Assembly: GCF_014196495.1 (NCBI RefSeq)
Contig: NZ_JACIDT010000007.1
Coordinates: forward strand, 124,001 to 188,000
From: Sphingobium jiangsuense
GTDB lineage: Bacteria; Pseudomonadota; Alphaproteobacteria; Sphingomonadales; Sphingomonadaceae
Reading direction: 5' to 3'
Length of the DNA: 64,000 nucleotides
The notes below the pieces were generated by a model that did no database searches, was not told where the DNA came from, and saw only the letters and a program-made list of their open reading frames with translations. The position numbers and the translations under genes are program-made. Positions 37,164-49,508 of the stretch are shown here, one piece after another; position 1 is the stretch's first letter, and each line of letters begins with the position of its first letter.

Positions 37164-38867
37164 TTGACTTTAACCCTGTTGGTCCACAAAACAGGCGCGG
37201 ATCGGCGCAAGCGGGTGCGTCGACCATCAACGAAGTCCGGGGGGATCGCCGGTTTGTTCGATCGCAGTGAATTCGGCTCCGCTCAGGGAGGCACCGGCGC
37301 GTCCGGCGCGGCCCTTTGGCTGGGACGCACGCAGCAAACGCCGCGCTTCCTGACGCCCCGCGCCGGTGACATAGCTGGCCGCCTTGCCGACAGCCACCAG
37401 TTCGAAAGGCGCCCGCTCGACTGGCGCACGCGGATCGAGCAATGGGCGCGCGATGTCGAGCTGGTCCCCGATCTCGGCCATGACATCGGCAGCCTGCGCT
37501 GGTTTCGCGGCGCGGCCACCTGCTTTGCGCTGTGCGCGGTGGCGCTCAGCCTGAAGCCCGATTTCGCCCCGCTGCCCGCCGCGGCCGAGCCGGTGATGAC
37601 GCAGGCGAGCTATGACGAGATACGCTCGCAGATGCTCACCCCGCTGGCGCTCGGCGCCGACAGCGGGCGGCATATGGGGCCGACCGACGCGGTCGCGCCG
37701 CTCGCCCATACGCCCGAACGCCCGACCGTCACCCTGAACGCCGCGATCGGCGCGGGCGACAGCCTGTCCCACGCACTGACCCGCGCGGGCGTCAGCAACG
37801 CGGATGCCGCGCGGGTGATGGATCTCGTCTCGCTCGATATCGGCTCTGGCGCGCTGCCCGCCGGCACCCGGCTCGACATCACGCTCGGCCGCCGCCCCAA
37901 CCGCAACGTGCCGCGACCGCTCGACCAGTTGAGCTTCCGCGCCAGCCTCGACCTCGCGATCGACATCCGGCGCGAGAACGGCGCCCTCTCCATCCGCCGC
38001 TCGCGCATCGCCGTGGACGACACGCCGCTGCGCATTCGCGGCGTCGTCACCGACAGCCTCTATCAGGCCGCCCGCGCCGCCGGCGCACTGCCCGCGACGA
38101 TCCAGAATTATCTGCGCGTCATCGGCCAGCATATCCCGCTCAGTTCCATCGCGCCCGGCACGAAATTCGACATCATCGTCGCCCATCGCCGCGCCGAAAC
38201 CGGGGAAACCGAAACCGGCGACCTGCTCTATGGCGGGTTGCAACTGACCGGCGGCAGGAAGGTCGACGTGCTGCGCTGGGCGCATGAGGGCAAGACCCAG
38301 TGGTTCGAGGCGTCGGGCGTCGGCGAAAAGCGCCCCGGCCTCGCTCGCCCGGTGGCCGCCGCGCGCCTCTCCTCCGGCTTCGGCATGCGCTTCCACCCGA
38401 TCCTCGGCTATTCGCGCCTGCATGCGGGCGTCGATTATGCCGCGCCCACCGGCACCCCCATCTATGCGGTGGCCGATGGCCGCGTCAGCTATGCGGGGCG
38501 GCATGGCGGCCACGGCAATTATGTAAAGCTCTCCCATGTCGGCGGCCTCGGCACCGGCTATGCGCATATGAGCCGCATCGCCGTCAGCTCCGGCGAAACG
38601 GTGCGGCGCGGACAGGTGATCGGCTATGTCGGATCGACGGGCCTGTCGACCGGCCCGCACCTGCATTATGAAGTCTATCGCGGCGGGCGGACGGTGAACC
38701 CGCTGTCGGTGAAGTTCGAGCAGGGCTCCCAGCTCGCGGGCCGGGAATTGCAGGCCTTCCGCTCTCGCCTCGCCCAGTTGAAGGCGATCACCAACGGACC
38801 GGGCGCTGCGTCGTCCGCCTCCGCCGAGGTTCGGCAGGCCGACGCGATGAAGATCGCGATGCGGTGA
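37164..38867 (+). CDS. M23 family metallopeptidase, membrane-anchored
   Basis: 567 aa if the TTG start is used; a GTG at 37215 is an alternative and neither has a strong ribosome-binding site. A membrane segment sits near residues 115-135. The middle part resembles the OapA/LysM-like region of murein hydrolase activators. The M23 domain (about 400-500) has HPILGYSRLHAGVDYAAP and GLSTGPHLHYEVYRGG, the zinc ligands and HxH of an active lysostaphin-fold endopeptidase. Likely splits peptidoglycan crosslinks. Confidence 0.88.
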   Translation: MTLTLLVHKTGADRRKRVRRPSTKSGGIAGLFDRSEFGSAQGGTGASGAALWLGRTQQTPRFLTPRAGDIAGRLADSHQFERRPLDWRTRIEQWARDVELVPDLGHDIGSLRWFRGAATCFALCAVALSLKPDFAPLPAAAEPVMTQASYDEIRSQMLTPLALGADSGRHMGPTDAVAPLAHTPERPTVTLNAAIGAGDSLSHALTRAGVSNADAARVMDLVSLDIGSGALPAGTRLDITLGRRPNRNVPRPLDQLSFRASLDLAIDIRRENGALSIRRSRIAVDDTPLRIRGVVTDSLYQAARAAGALPATIQNYLRVIGQHIPLSSIAPGTKFDIIVAHRRAETGETETGDLLYGGLQLTGGRKVDVLRWAHEGKTQWFEASGVGEKRPGLARPVAAARLSSGFGMRFHPILGYSRLHAGVDYAAPTGTPIYAVADGRVSYAGRHGGHGNYVKLSHVGGLGTGYAHMSRIAVSSGETVRRGQVIGYVGSTGLSTGPHLHYEVYRGGRTVNPLSVKFEQGSQLAGRELQAFRSRLAQLKAITNGPGAASSASAEVRQADAMKIAMR

Positions 38868-38882
38868 TTTCTGTTCCATCTC

Positions 38883-40052
<1,170 letters not shown>

Positions 40053-40114
40053 GACGATATTTACGACCCGCCGCCTTTGAATGGCGGGTTGCGGCCAATA
40101 GCTGACCTGATCCT

Positions 40115-40136
40115 CCCCTCCCCTTCAGGGGAGGGG
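40115..40136. terminator. Shared terminator between hemB and ABC-F genes
   Basis: A 10-bp perfect inverted repeat, CCCCTCCCCT-TC-AGGGGAGGGG, lies in the 158-nt gap between two convergent genes. It may work in both directions. No long T tract, so an intrinsic terminator is only likely. The same pyrimidine-purine palindrome type is a common sphingomonad intergenic repeat. Confidence 0.5.
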
Positions 40137-40210
40137 CCTGCTGTCGCATAACCACCCCCTAAACCGTCCTTCCGCAAGCATGTTCGCAAGCACCATAACA
40201 GCGCCCGTCT

Positions 40211-41794
<1,584 letters not shown>

Positions 41795-42040
41795 GAGGCA
41801 TCCCGGCATGATGGAAACGGAAAAGGCGATCCGGTGCCGGGGTGTTCATGATGGAAAATCCTCTTCCTGCCTTTGCCCGCCCAACATAGGATCGGAATCC
41901 CGTCATGCAAGATACGCTCCGACAAGGGCCGGGCGGCATTGAGTTTCGGTGAAGCCGGGATGCGCGGTATCCGGCCATTTATGGAGCTTGCAAAGCTGCT
42001 GGCGGAACGGCTGGCTTGGGTGGCTAGCGGACACTAGCCT

Positions 42041-42123
42041 TTACCGTCACCCCAGCGCAGGCTGGGGTCGCAGGCCATGTCGCGCGTCATCTCCTGAGAT
42101 GCCAGCCTCCGCTGGCATGACGG
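42041..42123. repeat. Palindromic intergenic repeat copy (cls upstream gap)
   Basis: Well-preserved copy: begins TTACCGTCACCCCAGCGCAG, centre GGCCATGTCGCGCGTCATCT, ends AGCCTCCGCTGGCATGACGG. The two arms can pair as a long imperfect hairpin. Confidence 0.8.
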
Positions 42124-42168
42124 AGAAAAGAATAGGTTATTCAGGTAGTTGTATGTAACCCAATCATC

Positions 42169-42189
42169 ATGCTGAACTTGTTTCAGCAT
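42169..42189. repeat. Short TTCAGCAT palindrome
   Basis: Inverted repeat ATGCTGAA-CTTGT-TTCAGCAT, 8-bp arms, of the TGAAACAAGTTCAGCATG intergenic type widespread in alphaproteobacteria. Located in the gap after the cls gene. Confidence 0.6.
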
Positions 42190-42359
42190 CCATCAAGCCC
42201 GACACTCCTCCACTCAATCCGGCGCAATGGCCCCTGAGCCGAAAGCCAGCGCAGCTAACCAAGTTCGGCAAAAGCCCGCCCTTGGCTCTACCCCCGATCA
42301 ACGGACAACAGGCTTGCAAACGACAACCGCCTGAGCACAAGCGCAGAATATTGCGCCCC

Positions 42360-43769
42360 TCACAACAGCGAGTTCATCAGCCGCGCGATATTCTCCCCCA
42401 GCCTGCGCAGGCGGGAGCGGCGGCGCCAGCGCGCCGGGTCCAGCCTCTCGCTCGCCGCCAGATAGCCGCGCTGGATCGCCGCCACCCGCGCGATGGACGC
42501 GGGGTCGTAGAGCAGCAGGCTGGCCTCCTCATTGAGCTGGAACGAGCGCAGGTCGACATTGCTCGACCCGACCACCGCCAGCCGGTCGTCGATGAGCAGG
42601 TTCTTCGCGTGCAGCAGATAGTCGGGAAACAGGTTGATCCGCACGCCCCGCTCCAGCAGGCCGGTATAATAGGAGCTTTGCGACAGGTTCACCAGCCGCT
42701 GGTCGACCACCCGCGACACCACCAGATCGACCTCCACGCCGCGCGCGGTCGCCGCATAGATGGCGCTCAGCACGTCGTCGTCGGGGATGAAATAGGGGGT
42801 GACGATCACCACCCGCTCGCGCGCCTGATGGATCTGCCAGATCAGCAGCGTCTCGAACCCCTCCAGCGGATAGGTCGCGCCGCTCGGCAGCAACTGCGCC
42901 ACCGCCTCCCCGGCGGGTTCGGGAATCAGCGGCGCATGGGCGGGCAGGCTGCCGGTTTCCAGTGCCCAGTCGCCGCGCACCACCGCATCCATGCTGGCGA
43001 CCACCGGACCGGTCACGCGGGCGACCAGTTCGCGGTTGACGATGCCCCGGCGGAAATCGCGCGCGACGATGTTCTGCGATCCGGCATAGCCGATATGGCC
43101 ATCGATCACGAACAGCTTGCGATGGTTGCGCATGTCGCGCCGCGTTCGGCCGCGCAGGATGCGGAACGGCAGCGCCTCGCGGACGTCCACGCCCTGCGCG
43201 CGCAGCATCGCCCGCGTGCCCCGGCGCCAGCGGTGGGAACCGACGGGATCGAACATCACCCGCACCTCCAGCCGTCGCGCCACCGCCCGGCCGAGCGCGG
43301 CGGCGACACGCCTGCCCACCGCATCGTTGGCGAAGATGTAGACGAGGATATGGACGGATCGCCGCGCGGCGTCGATATCCGCGATCAGCCGGTCGATCAC
43401 CGCGTCATATTCGTCGATCAGTTCGACGTCATTGCCGCCGGTCGCGGGCATATGCCCCAGCCGCAGGGCCAGGTCGGCGATCGGCGCGGCCTCGCCCAGC
43501 ACCGGGGCATGGGGCTGCAAGTGCCGCGCGGTCTGCTCGAAATAGGGCAGCAGCCGCCTGAACCGCTCCGTCCGCCAGGCGGGGAAGCGCGGCCGCCCGA
43601 TCGCGAGAAGCAGCAGCAGCCCCGGAATGGGCAGGAAGAAGATCAGCAGCAGCCACGCCCGCGCCGCCGCCGGAGATCGCCGCAGCGGCACCAGCGCCAG
43701 CGCGCCGATGCGGATGCACCATTCGGCGGCGTAGAAAAGGGTTTCGAAGGAAAAACCGGGCCACACCAT
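42360..43769 (-). CDS. cls: Cardiolipin synthase (PLD type)
   Basis: 469 aa with two N-terminal membrane helices. Two HKD catalytic motifs are present: NHRKLFVIDGHIGYAGSQN in the first half and LLHAKNLLIDDRLAVVGSSN in the second. It condenses two phosphatidylglycerol molecules (or PG and PE) into cardiolipin at the inner membrane. Alternatively a general PLD-type phospholipid synthase. No partner gene in the neighbourhood. Confidence 0.92.
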   Translation of the reverse strand: MVWPGFSFETLFYAAEWCIRIGALALVPLRRSPAAARAWLLLIFFLPIPGLLLLLAIGRPRFPAWRTERFRRLLPYFEQTARHLQPHAPVLGEAAPIADLALRLGHMPATGGNDVELIDEYDAVIDRLIADIDAARRSVHILVYIFANDAVGRRVAAALGRAVARRLEVRVMFDPVGSHRWRRGTRAMLRAQGVDVREALPFRILRGRTRRDMRNHRKLFVIDGHIGYAGSQNIVARDFRRGIVNRELVARVTGPVVASMDAVVRGDWALETGSLPAHAPLIPEPAGEAVAQLLPSGATYPLEGFETLLIWQIHQARERVVIVTPYFIPDDDVLSAIYAATARGVEVDLVVSRVVDQRLVNLSQSSYYTGLLERGVRINLFPDYLLHAKNLLIDDRLAVVGSSNVDLRSFQLNEEASLLLYDPASIARVAAIQRGYLAASERLDPARWRRRSRLRRLGENIARLMNSLL

Positions 43770-43818
43770 GCCATCGGCTATACCCCGCCCCGCCGCGCGT
43801 TGCGAGGGGCGGCGGCCC

Positions 43819-44355
43819 TCAGGGCTGTTTCAGCACCGCGCGCAGCCGGTCCACCCGGTCGTTCTGCGAATCGACCTCCGCCAGCACCTTGTCGCGCGCC
43901 GCGCCGACCTGCTCGACGCCGCCTGTGGCCGTGCCCTCGGCCACATCCCGCATCCGCTGGACATAGAGGGTGTCGAGGCTGGCCAGCACATAGACGCTGT
44001 CATAGCGCGCCTGTTCGAGCCGCCCCAGCGCCTGCTGCGCCACCACCCACTGCTCGCTCGCGACCGGCGCGCTGGCCGAAACCCGGATCGACCCGGCGAC
44101 CTCGCCATAGAGGCGGTCGAATTTCTCGCGTCCCTGCTCCGCCTGGCGGGCAAGCGCGGCCAATTGCTCCTTCAGCGCGGGGTCCTCGGCCGGAGCGGCG
44201 ACGGCGGCGACCGCCGCCTCCTCGCTCCCGCCCGCCCCCTGGCTTTCGACCGGACGCCGCGCCAGCGAGGGATAGCCGCGCCCGTCCTGCCCCACGCCGC
44301 CCGCGCAGGCGGACAGCAGGAAGGCCATCAGGGCGAAAAGAGGGCGCATGCTCAT
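43819..44355 (-). CDS. Hypothetical lipoprotein with coiled-coil
   Basis: 178 aa. The lipobox is LLSAC (Cys about residue 17). The mature part has Ala/Gln/Glu heptad-like repeats (DPALKEQLAALARQAEQGREKFDRLYGE) and a C-terminal helix DSQNDRVDRLRAVLKQP, so it is probably helical. Unknown function; divergent from the AEC carrier gene. Confidence 0.75.
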   Translation of the reverse strand: MSMRPLFALMAFLLSACAGGVGQDGRGYPSLARRPVESQGAGGSEEAAVAAVAAPAEDPALKEQLAALARQAEQGREKFDRLYGEVAGSIRVSASAPVASEQWVVAQQALGRLEQARYDSVYVLASLDTLYVQRMRDVAEGTATGGVEQVGAARDKVLAEVDSQNDRVDRLRAVLKQP

Positions 44356-44436
44356 GCCTCGCCCTTACGGCCTGGCCCGCAGGGTTGCAAGTGGGGCGGG
44401 CGGATGCTTCTGGCCTTTCCCCTGTCCTCCTCATCG

Positions 44437-44520
44437 CGTCATCCCAGCGCAGGGCTGGCATCGCGGGAGACGGCGCGCAACATCGCCTGAGACGCCAGCC
44501 TGCGCCGGGGTGACGGTAAA
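44437..44520. repeat. Palindromic intergenic repeat copy (lipoprotein-AEC gap)
   Basis: Copy of the dispersed palindrome with arms CGTCATCCCAGCGCAGGGC and CGCCGGGGTGACGG. It lies in a divergent gap, so it is not only a 3'-end element. Confidence 0.7.
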
Positions 44521-44578
44521 GGAGTAAAGTCCGCCAACCACCGAAAAAGAATCCGCTGCTTTTCCCGCAAATGGGATT

Positions 44579-45529
44579 ATGAAGCGCCCCATGTCGGGCA
44601 CCTTCTTCAGCATCCTGCCGGTTTTCGCGATCATCCTCATCGGCTATCTCGCCGCCTGCTGGGGCGCGGTCCCCGCGTCGGTCAACCGCGACCTCAACCG
44701 CTTCGTGGTGTGGATCGCCCTGCCCGCGCTGATGTTCCACATCGTCGCGACGACCGACTGGCATCAGCTGTGGGACGTGGATTTCGTCATCGCCTCGCTG
44801 GCGGGCAGCCTCATCACCCTCGCGCTGGGGACGGGCATAGGCAGGCTGCGCGGCCTTTCCATCGCCGACATGGCGGTGGACGGCCTCAACGCCAGCTATT
44901 CCAACAGCGCCTATATCGGCCTGCCGCTGTTCCTCCTCGCCATGGGGCCGCGCGCCGCGCCCTATGTCATCATCGGCGCGACGGTGACGCTGATGGCGCA
45001 GTTCGCCTGCGGGGTGGTGCTGATCGAGCTGGGCCATCACCGCCATCTGGGGGTCGGCCATGCGCTGGGGAAAGCGGCAACGAGCATGGCGCGCAATCCG
45101 GTGCTGGTCGGGCCGGTGCTGGGTTTTTTCTGGTGGCTGACCGGCTGGACCCTGCCCGCGCCGCTGGAGCAGTGCACCCGCATGCTGGGCGCGGCCGCCA
45201 GCCCGACGGCGCTGGTCGCGATCGGCCTGTTCCTGGCGGAGCGCCCGCTGGTCGAGGCCGTTTCCAACCGCTTCGTCCTGATGCTGACCGCCGCGAAGCT
45301 GATCTTCCATCCCGCGATCACCGCGCTGATCGCCTATCCCCTGCTGGGCATGAGCAGCTTCACCGCCGCCATGGTGGTGGCGATCGCCGCGCTGCCGACC
45401 GGCACCGGCCCGTTCATGGTCGCCGCCTTCTACGCCCGCGACGGCAAGGTGACGTCGGGCACCATATTGCTGAGCACGATGCTTTCCGTGCTGAGCCTCA
45501 CCGCGATATTGAGCCTGCTTCCCCGCTGA
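44579..45529 (+). CDS. AEC family transporter
   Basis: 316 aa with about ten membrane helices, belonging to the auxin efflux carrier (AEC) family of secondary transporters. An in-frame ATG 12 nt downstream (MSGTFFSILP) is a possible alternative start. Conserved Asn/Pro residues of the bundle are visible (NASYSNSAYIGLPLF). Substrate unknown; family members carry malate, malonate or other organic anions. Confidence 0.88.
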   Translation: MKRPMSGTFFSILPVFAIILIGYLAACWGAVPASVNRDLNRFVVWIALPALMFHIVATTDWHQLWDVDFVIASLAGSLITLALGTGIGRLRGLSIADMAVDGLNASYSNSAYIGLPLFLLAMGPRAAPYVIIGATVTLMAQFACGVVLIELGHHRHLGVGHALGKAATSMARNPVLVGPVLGFFWWLTGWTLPAPLEQCTRMLGAAASPTALVAIGLFLAERPLVEAVSNRFVLMLTAAKLIFHPAITALIAYPLLGMSSFTAAMVVAIAALPTGTGPFMVAAFYARDGKVTSGTILLSTMLSVLSLTAILSLLPR

Positions 45530-45590
45530 ACCGCCGGGGATGGCGGGGCAGTTTCCTGCATGACAGAGTGCGAAACCGGAGCCATTACGG

Positions 45591-45619
45591 TTGACAGGAG
45601 CGCGCAGGTCCACTAACGG
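45591..45619 (+). promoter_or_regulatory. Candidate promoter of rplU-rpmA
   Basis: Perfect -35 TTGACA (45591-45596), a 17-nt spacer, then -10 TAACGG (45614-45619), about 77 nt before the rplU start. A ribosomal-protein operon is expected to have a strong sigma-70 promoter of this kind. Confidence 0.6.
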
Positions 45620-45695
45620 GCCACATTCCGCGCAGCCGTCATGGGTCGCGGCCCGTGATCTTGCGTAAAGCAGATTTGGAAGAAGAGATAGAGCC

Positions 45696-45995
45696 ATGTT
45701 CGCTGTCGTGCGTACAGGCGGCAAGCAGTATCGCGTTGCCGCAGGAGACAAGATAGTCGTCGAGAAGCTGGCGGGTGACGCCGGTGACAAGATCACGCTG
45801 GACGATGTCCTGCTGGCTGGCGAAGGCAGCGAGCTCAAGGACGTCAACGGCCTGACCGTCGCCGCCGAAATCGTCGCCCAGGCCAAGGGCGAAAAGGTGA
45901 TCGTGTTCAAGAAGCGCCGTCGCCACAACTACCGTCGTCGCAACGGTCACCGCCAGAATCACACGATCCTGAAGATCGTGTCGATCGGCGCCTGA
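45696..45995 (+). CDS. rplU: 50S ribosomal protein L21
   Basis: 99 aa, ribosomal protein L21. [25 protein letters not shown] and [28 protein letters not shown] are the conserved ends. First gene of the rplU-rpmA pair, with a candidate TTGACA promoter upstream. Confidence 0.98.
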   Translation: MFAVVRTGGKQYRVAAGDKIVVEKLAGDAGDKITLDDVLLAGEGSELKDVNGLTVAAEIVAQAKGEKVIVFKKRRRHNYRRRNGHRQNHTILKIVSIGA

Positions 45996-46023
45996 TCGCA
46001 CAAGAATCCAAGGAGTCTAGGCA

Positions 46024-46293
46024 ATGGCACATAAGAAAGCTGGCGGTTCGTCGCGCAACGGTCGCGATTCGGAAAGCAAGCGCCTTGGCGTGAAGAAGTT
46101 CGGCGGTCAGCATGTGATCGGCGGCAACATCATCATCCGCCAGCGCGGCACCCGCGTCTATCCCGGCCGCAATGTCGGCATGGGCAAGGACCACACCCTT
46201 TTCGCGCTCTCCGAAGGCCGCGTGGTATTCCACGACGGCAAGCTCGGCCGCAAATATGTGTCGGTCGACATGATGGCCGAAGCCGCCGAATAA
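46024..46293 (+). CDS. rpmA: 50S ribosomal protein L27
   Basis: 89 aa. The N-terminus [19 protein letters not shown] is the canonical L27 start, reaching the peptidyl-transferase centre. Follows rplU by 28 nt with an AAGGAG ribosome-binding site; ends before a strong terminator. Confidence 0.98.
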   Translation: MAHKKAGGSSRNGRDSESKRLGVKKFGGQHVIGGNIIIRQRGTRVYPGRNVGMGKDHTLFALSEGRVVFHDGKLGRKYVSVDMMAEAAE

Positions 46294-46361
46294 CAGGACG
46301 ATCATGCATCAGGGTCGTCCACAGGACGCCCCGATGATGTGAGACGAACAGTCCACCGATT

Positions 46362-46404
46362 CGCAAAAACGGGGCGCCCGATTCGGGTCAGCCCCGTTTT
46401 TGCG
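46362..46404 (+). terminator. Intrinsic terminator of rplU-rpmA
   Basis: 14-bp perfect inverted repeat with CGCAAAAACGGGGC and GCCCCGTTTTTGCG arms, loop of 15 nt, U-rich 3' arm. Placed about 70 nt after the rpmA stop. Confidence 0.75.
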
Positions 46405-46542
46405 TCGTACCGCCGGGCGATGAGGAAACTTCTTCCCGTCCCAAGCGTCGCACGATCCGCAGCGGGAATGCCCTTTTCCCCAACCCCTGTCGCGAAGCTG
46501 TCATCCTTGTCGGCCAAAGCGCGACCCAGAGAGGATCGGATA

Positions 46543-47118
46543 ATGTTTGCACGCACCGAAAGATTGCTGTTGCGGCCCGGCTGGGCCGAGGACGCCCCGG
46601 CGCTTCACCGCGCCTGGAGCGACGAGGCGATCGCCCGCGCCCTGCCGGGGCACCTCGCCGCCGCCACGCGGGAGGACGCGCTGCGCTTCCTGACGCGGGA
46701 GCGGGGCGCGCTGTCGCCCTGGTTCCTGCTGTTCGCGCGCACCGGCGGCGCGCCCCGCCTGGTCGGCGGCTGCGGCATCGACGGCGGCAGCCCCGGCGGC
46801 CTTGGCGGACGGCCGGAACTCGCCTTCTGGATCGCCCGCCCCTTCTGGGGGCTGGGCTTCGCCACCGAAGCGGCGGGCGCGGTCGTCCGCATGGCGCGCG
46901 CTGCGGGCATCGGCCCGCTCGTCGCGCGCCCGGCGGCGGGCAATGGCGCAGCGGGCAATGTCCTGCGCAAGATCGGCTTCCGTTCCACCGGGCGCCGTGA
47001 CGGCGCGGCGGGCAGCGGCGCGATCGCCCATATGCTGTTCGAGGACAGCGGCGCCGCCCCCGTACCGGTCGATTCGTCGCACGAACTCTATATGGACCGC
47101 GCGCCGATCGCGGCCTGA
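46543..47118 (+). CDS. GNAT family N-acetyltransferase
   Basis: 191 aa from MFARTERLLLRPGWAEDAPALHRAW with GAGAGGA ribosome-binding site. The RimJ/RimL-type GNAT motif is recognisable (ELAFWIARPFWGLGFATEAAGAVVRMA; NVLRKIGFRSTGRR), with acetyl-CoA binding loop around GLGFATEA. It may acetylate a protein N-terminus or small amine; substrate unknown. Lies between rpmA and obgE, a position that is often occupied by a GNAT in sphingomonads. Confidence 0.85.
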   Translation: MFARTERLLLRPGWAEDAPALHRAWSDEAIARALPGHLAAATREDALRFLTRERGALSPWFLLFARTGGAPRLVGGCGIDGGSPGGLGGRPELAFWIARPFWGLGFATEAAGAVVRMARAAGIGPLVARPAAGNGAAGNVLRKIGFRSTGRRDGAAGSGAIAHMLFEDSGAAPVPVDSSHELYMDRAPIAA

Positions 47119-47135
47119 ACCGTCACCCCCCAAAC

Positions 47136-47172
47136 TGCGGATGGGCCAGGCTCCCGGCCCGTCCGCATCTTT
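47136..47172 (+). terminator. Terminator after the GNAT gene
   Basis: 12-bp stem (TGCGGATGGGCC against GGCCCGTCCGCA, one G-T pair) with an 8-nt loop and TCTTTG after it, 17 nt past the stop codon. It separates the GNAT from obgE. Confidence 0.6.
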
Positions 47173-47242
47173 GGGCGCATATCCCCCGCCTGCATGCCCT
47201 CCGGCCGCATCTTTGCTGGCTAAAGCGCGCAAGTCGCGATAA

Positions 47243-48316
<1,074 letters not shown>

Positions 48317-48362
48317 TCCCGATCACAGGACCGCAGCCCAAGGCTTTTCCTACAGCATCCGA

Positions 48363-49508
48363 ATGAAGCCCATGCCCCATCCCCTCCCCCAGGCCGGATT
48401 TCCCGCCGGCAGCGTCAGGCGCCTCGTCGTCAAGATCGGCTCGGCCCTGCTGGTCGATCCGGCGGGCGAAATCCGCCTCGGCTGGTTGAAGGGCGTGGTG
48501 GAGGATATCGCCGCGCGTCATGCGGCGGGCCAGCAGATCATCGTCGTGTCCTCGGGCGCGATCGCGCTGGGCGCGCGCCGCCTCGGCCTGCCCAAGGGCG
48601 GGCGCGGGTCGCTGGACGATGCGCAGGCCGCCGCCGCCGTCGGGCAGATCGCGCTTTCCCATCACTGGACGGGCCTGCTGCACCAGAAGGGGCTGACAGC
48701 GGCGCAGATGCTGCTGACGCTGGACGATCTGGAGCATCGCCGCCGCTATCTCAACGCCGCCGCGACGCTGGAACGGCTGCTGTCGCTCGGCGTGGTGCCG
48801 GTGATCAACGAGAATGACAGCGTGGCGACCACCGAGATCCGCTTCGGCGACAATGACCGGCTCGCCGCGCGCATCGGCCAGGCGGCGCGGGCGGATGCGG
48901 TGGCGCTGCTGTCCGACGTGGACGGCCTCTACACCGCCAATCCGCACAGCAACCCCGACGCGAAGCTGGTGCCGCTGGTGAAGCGCATCGATGCCGATAT
49001 CGCGGCGATGGCCGATGGCGGCTCCGGCTCCGGCATGGGGTCGGGCGGCATGGCCTCGAAGATCGCGGCGGCGCGCATCGCCACCGGCGCGGGCGCGCAT
49101 CTCGCGATCATCTCCGGCACGCCGCAGCGCCCGCTTTCGGCATGGGAGAACGGCGCCAACGGCACGATCTTCCTCGCCCAGCACGGCAAGCGGGCGCGGC
49201 AGAACTGGCTCGCCGGGCGGCTTGCCATCAAGGGGCATGTCCATATCGACGCGGGCGCGGAAAAGGCGCTGCTGGCGGGCAACAGCCTGCTGCCCGCCGG
49301 GGTCGTGTCGATCAGCGGCAGCTTCTCGCGCGGCGACGTGGTCGATATCGCCGGGCCGGAGGGGCGCGTCCTCGCGCGCGGCCTGATCGAATATGACGCG
49401 CCCGACGCCATCCGCATCATCGGCAAGCGCAAGAGCGAGATCGTCGAGCTGCTCGGCCAGCCGGTGCGCCCGGCGCTGATCCACCGCGATCATCTGGTGA
49501 TGCTGTGA
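48363..49508 (+). CDS. proB: Glutamate 5-kinase
   Basis: 381 aa from ATG at 48363 (MKPMPHPLPQAGFP; a second ATG 9 nt later is possible). The amino-acid-kinase domain (about 20-260: RLVVKIGSALLV, NENDSVATTEI, SGMGSGGMASKI) is followed by a PUA domain (about 290-381). It phosphorylates glutamate for proline synthesis. The stop overlaps the next start (GTGA), so it is coupled to the sphingolipid-type reductase downstream. Confidence 0.95.
   Translation: MKPMPHPLPQAGFPAGSVRRLVVKIGSALLVDPAGEIRLGWLKGVVEDIAARHAAGQQIIVVSSGAIALGARRLGLPKGGRGSLDDAQAAAAVGQIALSHHWTGLLHQKGLTAAQMLLTLDDLEHRRRYLNAAATLERLLSLGVVPVINENDSVATTEIRFGDNDRLAARIGQAARADAVALLSDVDGLYTANPHSNPDAKLVPLVKRIDADIAAMADGGSGSGMGSGGMASKIAAARIATGAGAHLAIISGTPQRPLSAWENGANGTIFLAQHGKRARQNWLAGRLAIKGHVHIDAGAEKALLAGNSLLPAGVVSISGSFSRGDVVDIAGPEGRVLARGLIEYDAPDAIRIIGKRKSEIVELLGQPVRPALIHRDHLVML

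Larger units (their letters stand above)
41795..42359. other. 565-nt gene-free region with repeats
   Basis: Between the ABC-F gene and the cardiolipin synthase gene, both on the minus strand. It contains a dispersed palindrome (42041-42123) and a short stem ATGCTGAA/TTCAGCAT (42169-42189). The rest has no ORF with a ribosome-binding site or coding pattern. Promoter of the ABC-F gene should be near 41810-41870. Confidence 0.6.

Noticed and set aside
41949-42158. Short plus-strand ORF in the 565-nt gap
   Set aside because: It reads through a dispersed palindromic repeat and has no ribosome-binding site.
42282-44513. 743-residue plus-strand open frame
   Set aside because: Opposite cls and the lipoprotein gene, which have clear motifs (HKD, lipobox).
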